DNA of 64,000 bases from Cytidiella melzeri (Eukaryota; Basidiomycota; Agaricomycetes; Polyporales; Irpicaceae): positions 248,001 to 312,000 of the forward strand of contig JABYQR010000004.1 in NCBI GenBank assembly GCA_022592445.1, written 5' to 3'. The first letter of the stretch is position 1. Each line of letters begins with the position of its first letter. Shown in pieces: positions 1 to 10,852 of the stretch. Below the pieces are notes generated by a model that searched no databases, was not told where the DNA came from, and was given only the letters and a program-made list of their open reading frames with translations. Made by a program: the position numbers and the translations under genes.

Positions 1-438
1 TTGTCAGATATTGCAAGCTGTTGCCAGGATTGCTCGAGATGCCTACCATGGTGTGACCACTGTGAGGGAAGAACGAGGAGAGGGTTAAGAGTTGGGTTAC
101 AGGAGCGTGGGTTAGGGGCATGTTCGTTATAAGCAGTCGAAAGGCCATGATTACGTACACGCCCCGGCCGGCCGTCTCGACTCGCCGGCCTGAGACTACA
201 GTGCTCACTGGCAACACTGCGATGGATTCGTTCTCGTCTCTCCTCGCAGTCAATCCGAGTACTCTCAGTCACTTCACCCACCATCTGAGCCATTGTTTCC
301 CCGAACGAAGCCTGACACTGTCGGAACGGCGCCGGCAACGAGACTGGTGTCGTCAGAATGCCTACGGCACTCGCACGGGATTAGTCCATCTCACAGAACA
401 CCGGCACACTCTCAACACTCACCCACCAGCGTACCACT
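1..438. other. 5' edge of window, no gene seen
   Basis: Upstream flank of the dehydrogenase gene. An open frame at 120-554 on the plus strand has no recognisable content and overlaps the dehydrogenase start, so I treat it as chance. No repeat or RNA gene is visible. Confidence 0.5.
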
Positions 439-2312
439 ATGCTCTCCCGCCATCTTGCTCACCGAATAGCCTTGCGACCGACAGCGAAGGCTGTGCGCCT
501 CGCACACTCCCTGTCAGCCTTACGACTGAATACTGTCAACGAGCAGGACGTTGAGCACTTCTCCAAAATCCTACCGAAGACCTCTGTACTGTCGACGCTT
601 GCGCCTGTCTCAACTGCATCCTCTGAACTTGAAATCTACAACACGGACTGGATAAATAAGTATCATGGCAAGTCTACGACTGTCTTGCGTCCGCGTACAA
701 CGAAGGAAGTGAGCGAAATCGTGAAATGGTGTCACGAGCGCCGCATAGGTATCGTCCCTCAAGGAGGCAATACAGGGCTCGTGGGCGGAAGCGTACCTGT
801 CAATGACGAGTTGGTATTGAGTCTGGGAAACATGAACAAGATACGCTCATTTGATCCTGTCTCTGGTAAGCTGGGTATTGGTCTTCTTGCCAAGTCTCTG
901 CAATGTCTGCCGTCTAGGAATATTGGTTGCAGATGCAGGTTGCATCCTCGAGTCGTTGTCAGAGTACTTGGCTCCGGAAAATCATATCATGCCGCTAGAC
1001 CTTGGCGCGAAAGGCAGGTATGTTAGCTAAAACTTGTGTCGTCTCCCTGAAAAGCTGAGCTTGCGGCCTTTAGCTGTCAGATTGGCGGAAATGTAGCTAC
1101 CAACGCTGGCGGGCTCCGCCTGTTGAGGTACGGCTCACTCCATGGATCAGTGCTTGGGCTGGAAGTTGTACTTCCAGACGGCACCATACTCGACCAACTC
1201 TCTGTCTTACGCAAAGACAACACGGGTATGCTTGTCGTCTCTCTTTCGCCTCTGACTTCATGGCTCAAGTGCAACCAGGCTACGATCTGAAACAGCTTTT
1301 CATCGGCTCTGAGGGCACCTTGGGAATAATCACAGGCGTCTCTATTCTTACGGCACCGGCACCAAATGCTTCAAACAATGTCATACTTGCTCTGCCTTCC
1401 TTTGACAACGTGAAGCCGCTGTATCAAGAGGCCAAACGACAACTTTCTGAGATTCTGTCGGCTTTTGAATTCATCGACAGGACAGCGTACGATCTTGCTG
1501 TCAAGCACGGCCAAGGACGCGCACTCAACGAGGAGGACGTCGAAGGCGCCGAATGTTTCGTACTGGTGGAAACAAGTGGAGGCAATCGCGAGCACGATGA
1601 AGCGGCAAGTATCTCTGTACCCTTACCGAGACAATGACAACTTACTCTACGATTCCTCTTCAGAAGCTCAACGGCCTCTTGGAGTCCCTACTGGAGGCTG
1701 ACCAGCCTCTCATCAATACTGGTGTACTCTCACAGTCCCCAGCTCAGTTCGCACAGTTGTGGGCCATTCGAGAGGGCCTCACTGAAGCGGTTTCGAAAGA
1801 GGGAAAGGCGTACAAATACGACATATCAATACCCCTAGGTAGCTTCCAAGAGGTGGTCGACACAACGCGGGAACATTTGCGTTCGAAAGGTCTCATGCGT
1901 GATGATGCTGTGAAGTATGTCGTTGGCTATGGGCATGTTGGCGACGGTAAGTAGCAATGACACTGGAACTTGCGGCACCATAAAGGTAAACTGATCATCC
2001 CTCCTAGGGAATCTGCACCTCAACGTCATAGCGGCAGCGTTCACTCCGGAAATTGAAGCCGCATTGGAGCCGTTTGTCTATGAACTTGTTTGTGAGTGCA
2101 GATGTTCATAACACTCGTCCTGTATAGGATTCTGATGCCCTGTTGCGATAGCGAAATACAAGGGTTCTGTATCCGCGGAGCACGGCATTGGATTGATGAA
2201 GACTCACGCTTTGCATTACTCGAAGAACGCGACCAGCATTGAGCTGATGAAGCGGATAAAGAACTTGTTTGACCCACACGGTATCCTGAACCCCGGGAAA
2301 GTTCTGCCTTAG
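439..2312 (+). CDS. D-2-hydroxyglutarate / D-lactate dehydrogenase (FAD-linked, Dld2/Dld3 family)
   Basis: FAD-dependent oxidoreductase expected to oxidise D-2-hydroxyglutarate (or D-lactate) in the mitochondrion. I join seven exons: 439-865, 917-1017, 1074-1225, 1279-1604, 1664-1946, 2008-2091 and 2152-2312. The first 40 residues are rich in Arg, Ser and Ala and lack acidic residues until Glu34, like a mitochondrial presequence. FAD-binding motifs follow in family order: [11 protein letters not shown], then [10 protein letters not shown], then [10 protein letters not shown]. The C-terminal half has [13 protein letters not shown], which carries the catalytic and metal-binding histidines, and EHGIGLMK near the end. 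The frame is intact through all joins. Intron 4 (1605-1663) uses a GC donor (gcaagt). Members of the family differ in substrate, so the choice between hydroxyglutarate and lactate rests on overall resemblance only. Confidence 0.93.
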
Positions 2313-2666
2313 CTTGTGGGGGGTCTAGTCTCACGAGAACCAAACTGTTTGTCAGCATAGTGTCAGCTAATTGCGCCGTGCTATTAGCCACATTTAATGG
2401 TCAGAGTTACTGTCAGTGCTTAAGGCGTGTAATAGTACGTCGGCGATTTCGTGAGTCATGAACGCCACACCTGCTATAGCGCCCATATGGGCATGAGCGA
2501 TTGGTAGGATCGTTATCTTAGATGTCACTCGGCACCGTCACGGTCCCGTCAGCTGGCAGCAGTCCGAATGACTTCAAGTTGATTGTAACGCGGTAATGTT
2601 ATATAAACCTCATATATACCCTAGAATGCTTACTTCGATGCAGCGAAATCCACAGACTGTGTGGCC
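2313..2666 (+). promoter_or_regulatory. Intergenic region with TATA box for the TTL gene
   Basis: The 354-bp gap between tandem genes holds a clear TATATAAA at 2600-2607, about 60 nt upstream of the next start codon at 2667. No open frame or repeat is seen. The TATA call is by sequence only. Confidence 0.55.
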
Positions 2667-4284
2667 ATGTCTAATCTTCTCAGCTCTTCCTCCAAACCAG
2701 AAACTGGGTCTTTCACGGCCTACGTGAATTGGCCTTCTGCTCCCCTCACAGATCGCCTGGTTCGCAGCTCACTCGCCAAACTCGAGCCTAAACCAGAAAT
2801 CATTACTTCGTTACCAAAGTCCGACACGCCCTCGAAGTTATTGCAGTGGTCTACGTACGACGTCCTCGACCATGACCTGACCCTTTTCAAGTCCGGGTCC
2901 AAGGTCCTGACGTGCGCGTACACCATACGCAAAGCGCTCATTCGGAAGCACTTCTTGTCTCGGGCAACGCAACACTTTGTCGCAAAAAATCCGAATTCGG
3001 TCCTCAAACAGGGCGTACCGAAAACGTGGGAGATCGAGCTCAGCTTCGTTGACGAGCTCGACGAGATGTGGAGCGACGAGCTCTATGATCTCGGGCTGGT
3101 GCTCGACGAGGCAGATACGTGGATGATCCTCAAGCCTGCCATGGCAGACCGAGGGATGGGCATCCGTCTTTTTCATACCAAAGAAGAGCTGGAGGCTATT
3201 TTCCAGGAGTTCGAGGACCCAGAAGATGATGAAGATAACGAAAGGGATGACGATGAGGAGACGGAGGACACTGGCGTCGCTACATCGCAGCTTCGGCATT
3301 TTGTCATACAAGTAGTGGCTGGTATACTTGCCTTTGTTTGCTCCCACTGATTTTTAGCGTGGTAGGAATATCAGCCAAATCCCCTCTTGCTAGATCCGAG
3401 CGAAGTTCCTCTCGAAGGAGCGTCCATACCTGCTCTTACAGAGTTGGAAGGCCACAAGGCAGGTCAACACTACACATTGCTTGAAAGTCTGGTCATTGAT
3501 TGTGGATTATGTACAGTTCCATCTTCGAGTATATTGTGTCGCCCAAGGCGCACTCACAGTGTACTTCTATGACCGAGTGCTCGCCTTATTTTCCGCTAAA
3601 CCATACACTTCTCCATTCGCCCTTGAATCCTCCTCCGATCCCACGGACATCTCCGCGCACCTCACAAACACATGCCTCCAGAAAGAGCGAAGCGAAGCTG
3701 GCGTGCGACTGCTTGACGAACTCGTCGGCTGTCATATTCTCAGTAAACCTGGACATACCAGTATCGAGCCGCAACGCAATGGGAGCAACGGTCTCGTTTT
3801 TACCGAGGCAGATGTTGCTGACATCAAGAAGCAAATCGGTGAACTCCTCGGTGACACATTCAAGGCTGCGCTGGGGATGAGCGTTCATTTTCAGGTGCGT
3901 TCTCATACCCTGCTCGTGTGAGTCGTCGCAGAAATAACTGATAATCGTTGACAGCCGGTACCTAACGCCTTCGAGCTGTACGGAGTGGACTTCCTGGTTT
4001 CCCATACTCGAGGCGTCGAGTCTTCAGATGTTTCGGGGAAATTCCAAGCAACCATCCTCGAGATCAATGCTGAGCCTGCCATTGAGATGACGGGTCCGCG
4101 GCTCACTTGGATATTGGAGGACCTATTTGTCGCTATTGGGAAGGCATGCGTGGCTCCATTCTTCCAGGCAAATGGTATGGAAGCGGCAAACCCGTCCAAA
4201 TGGGGCGTTGGAGAGACGAGAGAGCATGTGATGAAATGTTTGGAAGTACAGGTCAGGGGAGAGGATGGGTGGAATAGGACATGA
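2667..4284 (+). CDS. Tubulin-tyrosine ligase (TTL) domain protein
   Basis: ATP-grasp enzyme of the tubulin-tyrosine ligase family, which adds amino acids to tubulin C-termini or related targets. Exons: 2667-3311, 3366-3458, 3517-3894 and 3955-4284. Start is the ATG at 2667; an in-frame GTG lies six bases upstream. ATP-grasp landmarks include WMILKPAMADRGMGI (ATP-binding Lys and glycine loop), the strand FVIQEYQPNPLLLD spanning the first splice, FHLRVYCVAQG and YFYDRVLALFSAKPY, and the Mg-binding end ILEINAEPAIEMTG. An acidic stretch (EDPEDDEDNERDDDEE) sits before the first intron. Intron 2 (3459-3516) uses a GC donor, AAG|gcaggt, supported because only this joint keeps the conserved FHLRVYC frame. 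Yeast Pby1 combines TTL with a SurE domain; no SurE domain is visible here. The substrate cannot be read from sequence. Confidence 0.88.
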
Positions 4285-4422
4285 TGCGGTCCTTTGTGAT
4301 CTATGTATACAGAGAGAAAAGGCTACACTGGGCTATCGACACAACACAAAATGCCAATAAGAAAAATTCCACAACCAGGTCATATGCTGAAATGCTTCCG
4401 TAAAGGGTACAAAGGCTCAAAC

Positions 4423-6089
4423 TTATTTCTCCTTCTTCGACATGCCCTCTGACAGCCCGAGTTTGCGCCCGTGGCTTTGATTGCGCCTCGAATCAGTCTG
4501 CGACTGCTTCGTCTCGCCCTGGCGGTTACGCGGTTTTGACGGACTTGTGTTCAGACTGGTTTTAACCTTCCGAGACTTTGCATTGTCTCCATGACCCGCT
4601 TTCTGCTCTATCAACAGCGCGTTCAGTGCCTCGTTGAACCCTACCCTCCGAAATCCGAAGCACTCGATCTGCAATATGCCTTGGGCGTACAAATCGTGGA
4701 TCACCTTGCCCATGTACGGTGGGGCGTGCTCAGAGTCGAGATGGGTGCGTTTCTCAGCGTACGCTACCATCTGTGACAAGGTAACGATGATGAGTTGTGC
4801 AAGATCATCCCGTCTCATTCTTACGATCACTGACCTGCGTCGAACCTATGTTCTCAGCTTCCCTCGCCGAAAGAGGTACCGACCCCACACATTTATACGT
4901 CCCGTAGTAATGCCACATGTGGTCGTGTAAAAACAAGATGTCTCGCTTCTGCTCCACTTGCTGGACTAATTCTCGCCGATTTGTACCACGCTCCCATCGG
5001 CCCTCACCTTTACTGGCATTATGGTTGAACACATGCATGGGACAGAAAGCGAGGAATAGAGGAGCGCCTGGCGATTTCCATATGACTTCTGCCTGGCTGA
5101 AGCGCATCGCGCCAAAAGGCATCCTATATATAGAGCGTTCATGGCGACGTTGCATACATTAGTGACAAACGACTTACAGCTCCGCAGCTCCCTACAGAAA
5201 CGGCATATGAGATATGGGCTATCATTCGAATTGGCGTATGAGGGGCGTACCTCCGGAAGTCGAAGACTAGAGGCGTAGAAGAACGGTCCTCTGTACAATT
5301 TAGGTTTCGGTGTGTCACTTTCTTTAAGTTCACGACAGAATGCATCGACATCAAAACTGCTCGAAGTAGAGAGGTGCTGTGGAAGTTGAAGCCAACATAG
5401 GCGTCTCAAATTGTGTGGCAACTTACTTGTGTGACATAGGCTGCCTAGTAGTTTGTACAAAAGCGACTGTCAACTTGTGTCCTTATCTGCCGCACGACAG
5501 CAATTCGTACCTGCTGTGTGTTGGTGATCTCTTCTTTGAGCATACGACAGTCTTCTTCAAGCTCCAAGATGCGTATCTTCTGTGTACACGTAAGAATCGT
5601 CAATATGGCCCCACTAGTGTCAGCCTCTAAGTAAAGGGCGAGATATTGACATACGTGCAACTGCTCCTGCTCAGACTTCTGAATTGCGATATCTGCCAGC
5701 TGTTTATTGACAACATCCAGACGCTAACAGCAGTCAGCACATAGCAAGATGCCCCGCACAAAGTGAGAGGCTTACTGCAGAAGCTTGCAAATGGGTGGCA
5801 TTCGTACATGGCGTGTTTCTCAGAGCCGCAACCTGGGTTCTTAACGAGTTCCTCTCGTCAAGCAGCTCCTGGCGTTGATTCCGCAATGTCTCGAGCTCTT
5901 GTATATCGTCGTAAGATGGCGGCTTTATGTTGTTCTTGCTCGAGAATATGAACACCTGAGACGATGCGAGAGAACGACCATGCTTACCGCGCGCTGCTCG
6001 AACTCCTGGATCTTTGCACGAAGGACTTCGTTCTCATCCCGCAGCAGCCTGATAAATTCCTGCGCAAAATCGGGGTTCAGAGTCGTCAT
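4423..6089 (-). CDS. Coiled-coil protein with C-terminal DUF6697-like domain
   Basis: Basidiomycete protein of unknown function. Start at 6089 (MTTLNPDFAQEF). The N-terminal third is coiled coil (LLRDENEVLRAKIQEFEQ, ELETLRNQRQELLDERN, KIRILELEEDCRMLKEE) spread over several short exons. After a Ser-rich link comes a globular part with PGAPLFLAFCPMHVF and HDHMWHYYGTYKC, which resembles the DUF6697 domain common in Agaricomycetes. The tail is basic (KPRNRQGETKQSQ...). Reading runs from exon ...SSLRLPE through a 14-nt exon (GGAGCTGCGGAGCT) to exon MPFGAMRFSQ; the microexon is needed to keep the frame. It is divergent from RPB8 across 240 bp, so the two may share a promoter. The domain name is from memory and moderately sure; the gene itself is well supported by consistent splice sites. 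Confidence 0.75.
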
Positions 6090-6329
6090 TTGGGCGAGGG
6101 ATAAGTATCCCAAAACACAAAGTCCTGGCCTGGGTGGGACACTGGGAAGCCCATGAAGAGGAGAGCTTGCTAGGAGAGTACTCCGGTCCGGACCTGTTAC
6201 TGACGCAGACGCGTGATAGTGTGACAGTCACGCCGACCTGCCAGTTTGCCTCTTGACTTTTCCGAGTCCAAATACTTACTTCGCCAGTGACAACATCGAC
6301 TTGCCAGCCTTGCAAAGTCTCTCTTGACC

Positions 6330-6995
6330 ATGGCTGCGAATTCCTCGAACATTGTGTTTGACGATATCTTCACCATTAACGCCATCGACAAGGAAGGCAA
6401 AAAATTTGACCGAGGTCTGTCTGCCTGAACGCCACAATTGGGTCGCCTATCCTCACGTAACTGTTGTCCCTTCAGTCTCGCGGCTCTTCGCACATTCGAA
6501 AAATTATGACATGGACCTCACACTGGACTACAACATAGAACTCTTCCCTCTGAAAGCTGATCAATCCTTTGCGCTAGCTCTTGCATCGTCTTTGGCGCGC
6601 GGTCCTCCAACAACTAACGCTGCAGGAGAAGAGGAGGAGAAGGATTCAGATGTCTGGAGACCCGACGGCAAAGGAAGGCGCGGTTTGGAAGAGGACTACG
6701 ACTATGTGATGTACGGGAAGGTGCGTAAAGCGATGATCCAATCGCCTATATTCATGGACTGTCATCCTGCCGTTGCTGGCTCATACCACGCTCAAGGTGT
6801 ACAGATTCGATGGGGGGACTGCCCAGATTGTGTACGCTCTCAGTTCCTTTGGTCTCCGCTTGAGGACTAATACGTTGGCATGCTAGGACCGCGTACATGT
6901 CTTTCGGTGGCTTGCTATTGTCCTTGACAGGAGACTTCCGACACATGACCAACATCGTTTTAGGAGATCCAATATATGTTCTTCTGCGCAAGTAG
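6330..6995 (+). CDS. RPB8: RNA polymerases I, II and III shared subunit RPABC3 (Rpb8)
   Basis: Small core subunit common to all three nuclear RNA polymerases, an OB-fold protein on the outer face of the enzyme. Exons: 6330-6416, 6476-6720, 6797-6831 and 6887-6995. The protein starts MAANSSNIVFDDIFTI, has YDMDLTLDYNIELFPL, then the Rpb8 signature YVMYGKVYRFDGG and ends SFGGLLLSLTGDFRHM..YVLLRK, as in the family. The central acidic loop (GEEEEKDSDVWRPDGKGRR) is somewhat long, which is normal for fungi. All joins are GT-AG. It is essential in yeast, so this should be the functional copy. Confidence 0.96.
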
Positions 6996-7676
6996 CCGTG
7001 TATTATCTCTCTGTCTTGTGTTTTTCTATTTGTAGCGATAATCTGGGCTACTACGCGCAACACATTGCGAAGGAGCCTATTCACTCAGCCACTCGAGCAA
7101 TAGCATCAAGCCATGGTTTAATTCTTAAAGCATGACAGGTGAGCTATGTCACTGACAAGCTCAGCGGAACCATCATGATACACTAGGCAACTTGGTCTTT
7201 CAGTCAAAGTTGGCACGGACGCTCTGCTTTGTATCTGTGATATTCACGGGTTGCCCAGCTGATATACAATGCAATATCCAGCCGCTCACATATCCCATTT
7301 TTTTCTCAGACTTTCATGGTCGCGAAAGCCAGAAATTGTAAAGTGCTCTCGAGGTCATATTGCGATACCAAACGCGGCTATGGCAGTCTTTGTGGCGTAC
7401 GTTCTTATTTAGGAAACTTGCTATGAGTCTAGGGAAGAATGTTCACTTCGGCTATATCGCAACTATGCTAGCCCAAGGCGTGTACCTCAATTCTGGACAA
7501 GCATCTTAACACGTAGGAGCGCGCTCAACGCGTAGCTCATGATACGTGCATGCGGGAGCATGAACAGCGAGGCGCCCGGTGGCCAGCCGAGTCGTTATAG
7601 CGGGAACGGTATGTTCGATGTAAATCCGTAGCTATCGCATCATAAACACTTTACACTATCCTGCATATATTATTCC
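6996..7676. other. Intergenic region, no gene seen
   Basis: About 680 bp between RPB8 and the serine-rich gene. Only short random open frames. An AT-rich stretch (tgcatatattattcc) just before 7677 may serve as a promoter element. No RNA gene or repeat recognised. Confidence 0.5.
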
Positions 7677-8971
7677 ATGAGTATCTCTGATATGCGGCCG
7701 CGACACGTTTTCGGGCAGCGATCCCGTCAGCCTCCTATGCGGCGTCGGCTTCTCTTAAAGGGAATGCCTCGTCTCCGTGCCAGCGGATTTGAAGCCTATA
7801 TGAGAGGACAGGCATCCTCCATCTCCCTCATATCATTCACAGCCGTCTCTAGGATGCCATCTTCTCGACATCGCCTTAGCTTCGGGAGGTTCAAGGACAG
7901 GTTTACTTCAGACCACGATCACGCAGAGGACAAGCCAAGTCGCTCTTCTAGTTTGCCAAACTTTCACCTATCTGAGAAAATACGCAGTCTCGGACGAAGC
8001 AATTCTTTGAAAAGACAGAAGTCTCAAAGTCTTCACTCATACGACAGCTCAGTGGATGAAGAGGGAGTCATGGTAGATCGCGAACCTTTGCACGACGGGT
8101 GCTCGCTCGAAGCTGACAAAAGACCGACATTGGTAAGTCAAAACAACCGCTGACATTGCAACACTGCCGCTCACCTCCCTTCTACGTCTAGCATTCCAAC
8201 CCAGCCGGCACTCAGCAATCATCAACTTCTGCTAAGCATCGCAATTCGACGTACAGCATCGCAGAATCAGAGCGGTCATCTCACAGCGCATTCGCGCCGG
8301 ATGAATCGCGGTCTGTTTCCTCCAGCAACACTGCATGTACAAATCGGACGAGCCCCATCAGCTCTAATTCTGGGTCCGTCCTCGATTCTCCGCCTGCAAA
8401 AACACCCTTCAGCACGCCGCCAAGTGCTCTGGAAGAAGTATATTCTGCGTCTTCTCCAGGTTCATTGAGTCAGTACGCCGAGCGCAAAGGTTACCTGCTT
8501 TCGCCAGTGGACGAGTCTTTCTTCTCTATCTTGCGGGAGTTGGAAGACGGGGAACTGTTTTTCGATAACATAGAACCCCCTCTTGACACCATCTTTGAAG
8601 AAGAGGGCAGCGAGTTCTATCATCCGACGACAGTGCAGTCGTCGGCTTCAAGCGACTCCAGCAGCGATCCCTCCCCGCAGTTCTCGCTATCGTACGTCAC
8701 GCAGCAAGAAAGAGAACCAGTGCACGATACACACGAAGTGATGCGAACGCCTGCGTGCATTCGTTTGTACCCGATTTCTCACGCAATGCGGGATGTTGTA
8801 CGAGAGTGGGAAGACGAGAGGAGGGTCCAAGAGAAGTCGTACGTGGAGGAACTTCCTCCCCTGGCGCGACTTTATCAATTCAAGATTCGTCCGGTCCCAC
8901 AGCTCGAGCTCTTGGCCGCGAGTAGCTCTGCAGTCCTTTCCTCGTATTATGATTACGACGGTGTCGACTGA
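7677..8971 (+). CDS. Serine-rich protein of unknown function
   Basis: I do not recognise this protein. Two exons, 7677 to about 8132 and about 8192-8971, joined by a GT-AG intron (gtaagt...tctag) that keeps frame. Low-complexity Ser/Arg-rich N-terminus (SRSSSLPNFHLSEKIRSLG, SNSLKRQKSQSLHSYDSS) with many candidate kinase sites, a Ser/Thr/Pro middle (KTPFSTPPSALEE) and a more ordered acidic C-terminal third containing SPVDESFFSILRELEDGE and RLYPISHAMRDVVREWEDERR. The last part is probably a folded domain. No membrane segment is visible. The start at 7677 is the first ATG; a later one near 7855 (MPSSRHRLSFGRF) is possible. It converges with the kinase gene, 170 bp apart. Confidence 0.6.
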
Positions 8972-9141
8972 TCCAAACTCAGGCTGTTGAACTGTCAGCG
9001 TCCTGTTTCGCAGAGCAAACTGTAGTAGTTGTGTACTCGATGTTTTCAGGGACACCATCATCAATGCAATGGTTGTTATTGTTATCTGCGGCTGCGTTCA
9101 ATATATAATATGATGCATCAAAATCAGACCTCTATCCACGG

Positions 9142-10666
9142 TTACGGTACTTCAAAGTCCATAAGGAGCTTATAATCTGCAGCTCGTGTCGGAGCGGGAG
9201 GACTCTCGTAAGGCTTTCGTCTCCTAGGCAAAGAGCAGACGGTCAGTTACGGCCAATAGAATAAGACCAGAGCGTACTTTTCTCCAGCGGCCGCTGACGG
9301 AAAAGACCCGAAGAGGTCGGGGTGTTTGGGGTAGGGGGACTCTCTGCAAGCGGGTGAGTACTGCTTGCAAGTCTGGAAAGGGGCGCCCTTACCGAAAGTA
9401 TGGGTGCTGAAGGGCCTCTTCTGCGGTGATCCTCATTTCGGGATCGTACGTCAGCAGACGAGAGAGAAGATCTATGCCGGCGGATGTTATATACGGGAAC
9501 TTTTGGCGCAGCTGCGAGGGATGTGGTGAAGGTAGAGTGATGGTCTTAGAGAGCGGGAGCGTGGAGTAGTCTGGCCATTCCGAGCTCGTGGGAGGACCTA
9601 GCAGCTTGAAGATCATCGAGATCAGTTCAATCTCACCCTTCGCTTGGAACAGCGGCTCCTTTAGAAGAAGTTCTGCGAATATGCAACCAACAGACCACAT
9701 ATCGACCGCGGTCGAATAGGTCGTAGCTCCCAGCAAGATTTCTGGCGCACTACAGGGCGTGAATCAGGGATTGCAACCACACAATTCTGAACTAGATCTT
9801 ACCGATACCACAGCGTGACTACGAGCTGCGTGAGGCCACCTACGCCAACAGGGTCGCCGTATCTTCTGGCCAAGCCAAAGTCTGCAACTTTTATGGTCCC
9901 TCTGTTGTTCATGAGGAGGTTACTCGTCTTCAGATCTCTGTGCAGTATCCATCTTTCGTGGCAGAATGCCACAGCGGAGAGGAGCTGAAGCATGAGAGTC
10001 TTAACCTCTGACTGGAGGAAGGGGGACGGCATGACCGTGAGCAACGTCTTCAGGTCATGCTCAATAAAATCCATAACAATGAAAACTCTTGCATTCCAGG
10101 TGTATAGGCAGAAATGAGTTTATACGCACTACTCTCACCGATGAATACACGCACTGTGTTAACGTCTCTCCGACAACTACTTCCCGTATCCCCACCACAT
10201 TTTCATGTTTGCAGACCATCAACGCGTTGATTTCACGCAAAGCCGTTATTGGAAACCCCTGCTTCTCTTCATCGAGCTTCAGCTTCTTCAGCGCGACTAT
10301 ATCTCCGGTTTGCTTGTCTTTTGCCCGAAACACGACTCCGTAAGAGCCTTCTTCGATGGAGTTCAGTCTTTCGTAACAGTAAACCGAACGAGACGGCGTG
10401 ATGGGTGGGTGCGATGTCCGCGGCGGCACATATACACTGTGTAACGAACGTTTGAGCTCCCTGCTGGTGCTGCGAGAATTATCTGGTGGAGGCGTAGGTG
10501 CCTCACTTATCGCGGTCGCATCCTTCACCTGCCGCGATTTCGTTCTTCGCTTTGCAAGCTGTTGGTGGACATCTGAAGGTGGTTCTGTGTCATCCTCCAA
10601 ATCCCAACGCGAGCGTTTGCGTGACGGAGTTGAAGGACCAGCCTCGGTATCCTCGATCTGCAGCAT
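9142..10666 (-). CDS. Cyclin-dependent kinase of the CDK10/CDK11 (PITSLRE) type
   Basis: Protein serine/threonine kinase, nuclear and cyclin-bound by family. Start taken at 10666 ([19 protein letters not shown]); a longer N-terminus from 10753 is open. The N-terminal tail is basic with nuclear-localisation-like KRRTKSR. Kinase motifs in order: [14 protein letters not shown] glycine loop, VALKKLKLD with the ATP lysine, the cyclin-binding helix [16 protein letters not shown] catalytic loop, DFGLARR, a T-loop ending [18 protein letters not shown]. Joins: [38 protein letters not shown] and [12 protein letters not shown], all GT-AG. The C-tail after the kinase ends [19 protein letters not shown] rather than PSTAIRE places it with CDK10/11 kinases, which act in transcription and splicing. 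It sits in tandem downstream of SWI1. Confidence 0.9.
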
Positions 10667-10852
10667 ATAGGCGGTGGTAAGCAGCAAAGCGGTGGAAGAC
10701 TTAAGACGCCCATTTCGCCCATATGTCCCGGGCCTTAGAGCGCGAGCATGCACTGCGTAGGTTTACAAACTCGAATCACAAGAAAAAGTTGTGTGACTTG
10801 TACCAATAACACAGAGTAATTGACAGCAATTTACAACATGAAGACCCATACA

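Noticed and set aside
120..554. 144-residue open frame on the plus strand
   Set aside because: No family features and it overlaps the start of the dehydrogenase in another frame.
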